Shown here one piece after another: positions 56,871 through 64,000 of a DNA stretch of 64,000 nucleotides (within the stretch, counting starts at the first letter, position 1; each line of letters begins with the position of its first letter). Below the pieces are notes generated by a model. It searched no databases. It was not told the DNA's origin and saw only the letters and a program-made list of their open reading frames with translations. A program made the position numbers and the translations under genes. Origin of the DNA: Eonycteris spelaea (taxonomy: Eukaryota > Chordata > Mammalia > Chiroptera > Pteropodidae); NCBI GenBank assembly GCA_003508835.1, contig PUFA01000081.1, forward strand, positions 5,890,001-5,954,000, in the 5' to 3' direction.

Positions 56871-57934
56871 AAAAAAAAAGGCTTTCATTAGAAGTGGAAG
56901 TCTGGTGAAGAAGGACTATGGCTATTACTATGAGCTTCACAGAGATCAAAGTCTCTGTTCAATTCAGGAACTGCCCAGTATTTACCAGATGTTACCAGGC
57001 ATCTGTACCTCCCTGGTATCTTTCGGCCACTACCAGGTTTATACTGTCACCCATGCTGTCAGAGCCATCCCCCATGTATAGAGCAAGGGCTTTCTAGATT
57101 TCTCCTGGTTCCTGGTTTTCTAAAAGATTGATAGAGCTCTCTATGGAGGAAACTGATAGACAATCTAAGGAATCATACCATATTATCCTGAAATTACTGA
57201 AGAAGCAGTAACACTTGACAAAAAGAAAAAATCTTGGAGATCCCAGACCAGAGCTTCCAGGAAATTCTAGCCTGGGGATAAACTTGTATCTCTCCATGCC
57301 TGGTCAGGCTGACTCCTGGTCTACCTAACAGCATGTGAATTGAGACTGAGCAAAACACAGCCCAGGCCCCTACCAGGACATGCTTTAAAAGGAAATAAGA
57401 TTGTTGAGGGAGCAGAAACCAAAGACTCAACTTGGCAAGTCACTCCTTAAGGATAAAGGAGCACTGGGATCCAGCCCATGGTGGCTGTTTCAAATCCACA
57501 TGATCTGTTTATGGATTTTTCCCTCTTCCTCCTATTTTAAAACATTGGCTCCTTTGTAAAATCAAATTTTGGAGAAAATAAATCATATAAAAGAGCTTAG
57601 CAGAATCTCATGATTTGCTTATTCAATCCTTTCATGCTACAGATGGGACATGGGGGAGAAATGGCAGATCCAGAATTTACACATGACATAACTGAAAGGT
57701 GCATTGACTCACAGCATCTTTCATGAGTGAAGGACAAAAGAGTATCTTCTATAGTTGTCATTTTCATACTCAGAATACTCTGATTTCTTGTCAACTTTGT
57801 ACTCAAAAACTTCAGAAGGACAAGCGAACATTTCAGCTATGGACTTAGCTTTGGCCGCAAGGTTTAAAGGCCATTTTGAATGCGGTTGATCACATGACCT
57901 TTGCAAGCATGGGCATCTAGATGTGACTCGTAGT

Positions 57935-58110
57935 TCTGCTGTTTGCTATGTCTGCAACCTGTGCCAAGTCATTTATCTGGACCTCTGGTTCCTCATTTGA
58001 GGAAAAAGAGTTAATAATAGTTCTACATTTAAATAATAGTTGATAAGACGAAGCACGTAAAGTGTCTGGATACATAGTAAGTGCCCCCAAAATATTTCCT
58101 CCTGCTATTA
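57935..58110 (+). repeat. MIR
   Basis: 'gtgccaagtcatttatctgg', 'ggttcctcatttgaggaaaa' and 'gtgtctggatacatagtaag'. Confidence 0.8.
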
Positions 58111-58374
58111 CTAATATCCCCTTTCATTAGCACAGTGCAGAAATCTCATAGGTAATTGAGTGCTGGAATGTGGAAGACCAAGTTTGGTTTACCTACATCA
58201 CATGTGGTTCTAAGATATCAGATTGCAGGACCTTCTCTTTGTAGCTAAACTTAGACCTAGTCATAAATATACTCAGGCCACATCATATGCAAAATCATGA
58301 CAATGGCAACAATTTGTCCTGGGTGTCTAGTTGCCACACTTCTAAAAAGCAGCCTTCCCCTTGTGTGGTGAGGC

Positions 58375-58465
58375 AACCAGTCATTAGCCTCAGCTGTGTG
58401 ATCTTACACAGGCACTTACCATCACCAAGCCTTGGATATCTTACTTATAAGACAGGATAATAGTC
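58375..58465 (+). repeat. MIR fragment
   Basis: 'cagctgtgtgatcttacaca' and 'ttacttataagacaggataa'. Confidence 0.6.
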
Positions 58466-58467
58466 AC

Positions 58468-58580
58468 TCATTTCTTCATTTATTTATTTAGCACTCATTA
58501 TGTTCTGACTGCTGAATACAAGAGGGTAAATAAGAATATTTTGATCCTTGCCATGTAAACTTGAGTCTGGTGGAATTCAT
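58468..58580 (-). repeat. L2 fragment (antisense)
   Basis: 'tttcttcatttatttattta' and 'cactcattatgttctgactg', then 'gatccttgccatgtaaactt', follow the reversed L2 3' end. Confidence 0.65.
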
Positions 58581-58652
58581 TTCTCATTGATAGGAAAAAG
58601 GCAGAATAATGTCATTGTTCTATGATTCCTTATGTTCCTTGACCTCCCTCAC

Positions 58653-58675
58653 CACACACACAACACACACACACC
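58653..58675. repeat. Short (CA)n run
   Basis: CACACACACAACACACACACAC-type run. Confidence 0.85.
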
Positions 58676-59997
58676 CTTCTTTCTCCTCCTTTGCCACCTA
58701 CCCTCAGATTTCCCAGCACTGCACACCTCTGAGCCACATCCTGACCCCGGTCATCTCTACAGTTTAAGGATGGAATGAGTATGATAATTCTTCTCCAGTT
58801 TTTGCATTTTAAACAGAACATTGAGTGAAGAGAAGTCTGAGGCAACAGGTACTGGCCACTGGCAGCTCTCAGGTACCACAGATAACCAGTGGCCCCTTCT
58901 GCCTTCTCGCAGACATGTAGTGGACAAGTTGTCTGTGTTTGCTCTATGTCCTCGGAGGCTCTGTTCTTTGTGGTGTTGGTGTCAGAGGCACCAAAGGGCA
59001 GGAGTGTGGGGAAAAGGCTCTTGGATGACTAACACCCCGTAAGAAACCTGCCTTAAGAAGACAGCATCTATTGGGGCTGTCTGACTAAGTGGCATTTCCA
59101 GGTACTGATTCATGAGGCTGACCTCTGCGGTGATTGACTTAATTCATCTGTTGGCTAGAAGAGGCTGAGGGAACATGGAGTCCAGCCCTGAGCTCATCCT
59201 GGAAGAGATCTCCTTACCTGCCAAGGCAGGCCTATGCTTCCCACTCCAGCCCTGGTTCTGTGGGTGGTGTCCTTGTTAAAGAGATCAGCATTTGGGGCCT
59301 CTTGCTTTAGAGGAAGTCTAGGAGGGAGTTTTTTTTCTTTTCTTTTTTTTTTTTTAATCTTGCTGGTAGATAGAGGAGAGGTTTTTAACCAGGGATCTAT
59401 GGATAGCTTCAAAGGTATCAAGAAATGTAAATGCATCTTTATATCCTCAACCTCTAACTAAAATTCAGTATTTCCTTCACTTAACAAATGAAAACAAAAG
59501 CCCTGGCAGTGTAGCAACCTCTGTGCCCTTGTTAAAAAAAATCAAATATAGCTATTTTACATGATATTCATATTGGAAAAAGATTTTAGTTGCAGGCCCT
59601 GTGCTTTTGATACCAATGGAAATCTGATGTTTTCAAAACCCATTCCAGCTATGGTAGATGCCCAATGTACCACTTATACTCATTCCTGTTCCGAAATAAT
59701 AATAATTAGATCCCCTGCTAGATCCTATTAATTAACTTGATAAAGGCCCATATTTACCAGATCACAGAGTTGTTTTTATATATTGATACCATTTCAGTAT
59801 ATCAGTTTCCTTTGTAATTCTATGTATGATATGCATTTAAAACACTGTTCTGAGAAGGGATGCTTTCATGTCAGATAGCCAAATATATTAAGACTGCCAT
59901 TAAAATAAAGCTTTCACAGTGTCCTACACACACACAAATATACACATTTTATACAATTTACAAATATAAACACACATACACATGCACAACTATAGTG

Positions 59998-60166
59998 AAT
60001 TGAGGTCTGAGGTTCTTAGACCAGACCGCGTTCAAATTTCAGCTCTGCCACATGTTTCTGATTACCTTGGATAAGTCACATTAGCTCTGAGCCTCAATTT
60101 CTTAATCAACAAAATAGGCCTAAAGGTTGTGGTCCTACAACAATAATCTGTTTAAAGTTCTTAATG
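59998..60166 (+). repeat. MIR, 5' part (split by Tigger)
   Basis: 'gttcaaatttcagctctgcc', 'cttggataagtcacattagc' and 'gagcctcaatttcttaatca' are MIR. Its tail appears at 61567-61615 ('cacataatgaatgtgcatta') on the other side of the Tigger element. Confidence 0.8.
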
Positions 60167-61566
60167 CAGTTTACCCGTCCCTTGATTGACACAGATCATC
60201 CATTCCACGTGTCTTTTTTTTACACGGAAGAAAACCACATTAAAAAAAAAAAGTCTACCAGCATTAAAAAAAAAAATACTAACAAAATAGGCCAATATAA
60301 GTCATAAAAATACTTATTTCACGTTTTCACAAAAAAAATGCGAATGAAAATTCAGAAAAACCAAAAGAAATTTCATTCACTGTCGGTATCTGTGCTGTAA
60401 TCTAAAGCAATCAACCTCTTTTTAAGTCTCTATTTTCATTGCTCAGAATATTTGGAAGTACTACTTTAGTTTCATTATTTACATTTATGTTTTTGGATGA
60501 TCTTTTTCCAATCCCATCTTTTGCTAAGTTTTCATAATTTCTATGATATTCACTGCCACATTTTTAAAAACCTCTTTGAAATTTTAAGGCTCATTGGATG
60601 TTAGATTAATATCTAGAACTGCAGTTTCCAGTTTTGTGGCCAATTGAAGAGCTTTGTAAATATTTTCTGCAGCAAATGAAATTGGTGCAAGGTCAGTACC
60701 GTATTCATTGGCAGGATGGGCTTCAAATATTAAGTGAATTAATTCATTATCAATTAATTCATGATCAACTAGTAATTCATTAATGTCATCTGCATTCAAA
60801 TTGTCAGAGCTGCTTTCTTGAAGTTCATTTAATAAATTACTAATGTCAGTTAATCTTCCTTCATTTGTTGGAAACTTATTCCCTGGTACAACCACTTCTG
60901 TCCATATTGCTTTCCAGCAAGCATTTAAAGTTGATGGCTCACTTAAAGCTAAAGTGATATTCTTGATACAACTTAAAATTATGTATTTATTCCAGGCTTC
61001 TGTAACTGTAAGTGATTCATTATTTTCAAGTTTATTAAAAATATTAAAACTCCATTTAATAAACTAATTAATCTTAAAGGTGGAAATGATGCCTTGATCT
61101 AAAGATTGTATCAAGGAAGTTGTATTTGTTGGAAAACATACAACTTTTATATTTGGATGTCCTAAATTCTGTGGGTGACCAGGTGTATATTGAATAGTAA
61201 AAGTATCTTAAAAGAAAGACATTTTTCCTTCCTATAATTTTCAGCTTCTACAGCAAAACATTTGTAAAACTAATCCCAAAAAACATCAATAGTCACCCAG
61301 GCTCTTTTATTTGTCATCCAATGAACAGGAAGATCATTAATTATGTGTTTGTAAGTATTAGTTCTTTGTACGTTGCTGAGTTAAGCTATTGTTTTCTTAG
61401 AAAGAGTAATCACCAATAATGGAAATGAAAAAAAAAAACTGCATGAAATGAGACCATGTAAATGGAAATCACATGTAAAAAGTCTACGTGAATGGGGGGA
61501 ATATTTACCACATGTAAAAAAACTCACGTGAAAAAATACTGCATAAATCAAGGGACAAGTGTACTT
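60167..61566 (-). mobile_element. Tigger-family DNA transposon with decayed transposase
   Basis: The ends are inverted repeats: CAGTTTACCCGTCCCTTGAT at the left against AAGTACACTTGTCCCTTGAT read in from the right. The 1.4-kb element splits a MIR. On the - strand it keeps the 3' part of a pogo/Tigger transposase: the block at 61091-61129 reads TNTTSLIQSLDQG, the conserved segment of the Tigger DDE domain, and an upstream block (about 61190-61330) has the 'AWVTIDVF' region. Frameshifts and stops separate these. Downstream, 'LNACWKAIWTEV' (about 60890-60930) leads into an open 103-codon tail (60584-60895). The N-terminal DNA-binding half is absent, so the element is inactive. Confidence 0.85.
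60584..60895 (-). pseudogene. Tigger transposase C-terminal remnant
   Basis: A 103-codon stretch rich in Asp, Glu, Asn and Leu and free of stops follows the 'LNACWKAIWTEV'-type block and ends at TGA/TAA-like codons near 60584. It corresponds to the acidic C-terminal tail of Tigger transposases. It starts in mid-protein, with no promoter or upstream exons, so it is a decayed fragment. A domesticated (TIGD-like) gene is unlikely because the catalytic part upstream is broken. Confidence 0.75.
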
Positions 61567-61615
61567 GACACATAATGAATGTGCATTAAATGAGGTATCG
61601 TTACTATTAAAAGAG
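61567..61615 (+). repeat. MIR tail (continuation after Tigger)
   Basis: 'gacacataatgaatgtgcat' and 'ttactattaaaagagctaat' complete the MIR at 59998-60166. Confidence 0.65.
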
Positions 61616-61884
61616 CTAATGACAATGAAATTAATGAAAATAAAAACATTATTTTGATGAAACTATTTCCTACCTCTGATTTGGCCAACTTTAAAATTTT
61701 ATTTTGTGCAAACATATGCAATGATTATACCAGGGACTGAACTGGGAAGTGGAAAAGTAATAGGAAAGGAATCCCAGAGGCTGATGGATTCAGAAAAGGA
61801 ACACCCAGTTCATCCATCAAAGATCACATCAGTGTCTAATGACCTTGAACGTGGGGCTGAGGGAGATCAGAAGAGGAAGTACTT

Positions 61885-61975
61885 AACCTTACCTGTTGAG
61901 GTCAGGGAATGCTTACTGAAGAGGTGACATTTGAGCTGAGTGTTGAAAGATAAGGATGAATGAGCTATTAGGATT
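61885..61975 (-). repeat. L2 fragment (antisense)
   Basis: 'gaggtcagggaatgcttact' and 'gaggtgacatttgagctgag' are characteristic of reversed L2. Confidence 0.75.
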
Positions 61976-63279
61976 GGGTCACAGTCCAGTTTTATGCCTT
62001 CCAAGTCTGACACCCGTATATTCCATCTTATTTAACTTCTAATTTGGGGAATATGATCCATGTTAAACTGTGGAGAAATACATCCCTCTGTATCCACCAT
62101 CCATGATGTACATCTGTTATTTTCTGATATAAGAACTTGTTTCTCTTGGCTCTCAACCAGAACCCTTTGGTACGGTAGTATACGAGGGCCTGCCAAGCTG
62201 GCATGAAGAAAACTTCTCGTGGTGGTGGCTTGAGATCCCCTAAGCCTAGCAATGGAGTGCCAGCAAACCCAGCCCCACTGAGTTTAAATTTTTGCAGGAA
62301 GATAAAGATTCATGTTGTGACAGAAGAAAATACAGGATAACTGAGGATATTCAATATATATGGAAAGCAAGGAACACACATAACACCTGTGAGATTCAGC
62401 ACACTGCACATGTAAGCAGAACATAAAAACATTTCAAAGTGCACTCACCTTTAAACTCTGAAGTTATTTAAATGTTCAGTAGAAGAAGACAAATCCAAGA
62501 TAGGATTCCTCAGTGAACTGTGAGGGAAAAAACTGGCCTTTGCAATAGGGGAACTTGATTAACAAGATCTAGAATCTTGTGGTCAAACAATTCAGATTTC
62601 TAACTCGGTCTCTAAATGTGGGTTCCTCCTTGCCATGTTTTAGGACAGATGATGCATCAAAATAAAAAGCACATGGTTTGAATATCAAAATGCCACCGAG
62701 ATGATTGTTCTTGATTTTTGTCGATTACATATGGTATGTTAAACAGAAAAAAGAAAAGATCCCAGGTGATTCCCTACCAAGTAACTGGAAAAATGAAATT
62801 ATGATCATCCCTGTGTTTGCAAGGACCTGAAGAAGAGGCAAGGTTTGATGGAAAAGCTGTGTTTCCTCAAGTCTGTTGTCAATAAGCCCAAACGGCCCAT
62901 GTGGAGAACATCCCCTGTAAGAAGATTCACACTAATTAGGATGGCTGTTGTCACCCTTTCTGTACCTTTGCTGGGACAATCACAAGGGAAATCATCATAC
63001 ACCTATTCAACTAATACTTGTACTGTCTATTTCAGCAATTATAATTAATTTTTAGGGGGTGAAATAGGTCTGAGAGATTCTCTAGGTCATCTTCTTTATC
63101 TAACAGACAAGGAAATTGATCTAGCAGGTTAGGTGACTTGCTTATTAGGAAAAAAATTACATTTTCTAAGTAGTGGGTCTTCTTTCTCTTGCTACAATAA
63201 TCTGCTTCCCACACTGATCTATCACTCATTCCCTGTTCATACATCTTATTCTTCACATGCATGCTGAACAGCCTTCTCC

Positions 63280-63600
63280 ATGGGCCAAAATCCTATCCAT
63301 TTCTCACTTCCCTCCTCCATGAAGCTGTCAGTGCGGACCAAGTTCTTTCTCCTCTGAACTAGCATGGATTTACTTTCCTACTGAACAAACATTTCATTTT
63401 CTGAATGGCCCTGGAATATGTGCAATCGTTGTCTTGCTCATTTAACTCCTGTACCATATCACGTTGGTACCTAAGTTCTCCATTTTATAAGCTCCTTGAG
63501 GGCAGGGACCATGCCTTAGCTCCTTTGTGCCACCCTCCACTCTGCCCCAGGAAGCCTAGCATACCTTGAGGGCTCAACAAAGTTAATAAATGGAAAAGGA
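63280..63600 (+). repeat. L2-like copy
   Basis: 'ataagctccttgagggcagg', 'gaccatgccttagctccttt' and 'ggctcaacaaagttaataaa' follow the L2/L3 3' end. Confidence 0.7.
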
Positions 63601-64000
63601 AATTGAATGAAATAAGGATGTAGGAGAGAGAATGAAAGGTATCAAAGAAGTAAGAGCAACTATTTCTCCTTCCTGGCAGAGACGAGGAATTCTGCAGGGA
63701 TAGAAAGGGTTACAAGAACATGAGGATGGAGGATATAAGACAGACACAGAATAGAGTAGGTAAGACCATTAACCTCCTTCAATGCCTACTCGTGTTGCTT
63801 AATCTAACACTTTCTGATTTATGGACCGAAATCAGAACTAGCCAGGTAGGAGTGGGGCCAAAGGAATGGGAGGGATCCTCCTTGGTAGTATTTAAAAAGG
63901 ATCTTAGGATGAGAAGGAAATGAAAGTGAGAGGGTTGGAGAAGGCATTATTCCAAAGCAGACCCTGAATATTTAATGTCTGCTTCCAAGTTTATTATCTT

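Larger units (their letters stand above)
52114..64000 (+). other. LMCD1: LMCD1 intron 1 (5' part)
   Basis: The intron begins with GTGAGC at 52114 and runs past the window edge; a long first intron is expected, as in human. It holds simple repeats, MIR and L2 copies, one L1 3' tail and a Tigger-family transposon, annotated separately. Stretches not listed (53350-54055, 54310-54745, 55830-56690, 56870-57935, 58580-59995, 61980-63275, 63600-64000) show no repeat or exon I can name. Confidence 0.75.

Noticed and set aside
60584..60895. Possible domesticated TIGD-type gene
   Set aside because: The catalytic part upstream is broken by stops and frameshifts, and inverted ends enclose the whole as an ordinary transposon.
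62805..63048. Opposite-strand short frames at 62805-63048 as small exons
   Set aside because: No family resemblance, no consistent splice signals, and ordinary codon composition for random sequence.
52114..64000. Search for LMCD1 exon 2 (PET-domain side)
   Set aside because: No + strand stretch after an AG acceptor encodes the expected cysteine-rich start; the next exon must lie beyond the window.

Overview
This window is nuclear genomic DNA from a placental mammal. It is AT-rich and CpG-poor outside one island. It has no compact gene array and is filled with old mammalian interspersed repeats: MIR, L2, MER5/MER20-type hAT elements, Tigger DNA transposons, MLT1-like LTRs and L1 3' ends. Several L1 3' tails (about 1790-2265, 8818-9625, 19185-19335, 54135-54305) resemble those of laurasiatherian mammals, bats in particular. 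I saw no young lineage SINE (no Alu, B1, carnivore SINEC, ruminant, equine or vespertilionid type). A bat, possibly a pteropodid, is my best guess at the organism, held loosely.

Only one protein-coding exon can be supported: the first coding exon of LMCD1 (LIM and cysteine-rich domains 1, dyxin) on the + strand at 52072-52113. It lies in a CpG island (about 51640-52050) that carries a perfect CArG box, a KLF/CACCC-type site, a full palindromic CRE and CCAAT boxes in both orientations. The rest of LMCD1 (PET and LIM domains) lies beyond the right edge, so 52114-64000 is intron 1. In human the region upstream of LMCD1 is a large gene-poor interval toward GRM7, and positions 1-51600 fit that picture.

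Layout: 1-11100 holds a hAT element, a 370-bp Tigger with exact TA duplications, L1 3' ends, an old minus-strand L1 split by a Tigger1 copy, a full-length MER5A and LTR-like ends. 11100-14700 is dense in MIR and L2, with a CG-containing microsatellite and a long degenerate TAG-triplet tract. 14700-37500 is mostly L2/MIR background with MLT1-like LTRs, a MER20 and an MLT1 nested in an L2. 37500-51600 contains repeat-poor stretches, MIR/L2 copies, an LTR-like element, a (CTCTCGCC)n minisatellite and a hAT element nested in an L2. 51600-52115 is the LMCD1 promoter and exon 1. 52115-64000 is intron 1, with a (CA)n tract, an L1 tail and a Tigger-family element (60167-61566) that retains decayed transposase sequence and splits a MIR.

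No RNA gene, CRISPR array, operon or new multi-gene system is visible. The interest lies in the promoter architecture, the nested repeats and a few isolated regulatory-looking motifs. Repeat family names come from recognising consensus-like stretches by eye, so boundaries are approximate unless an exact duplication is noted.
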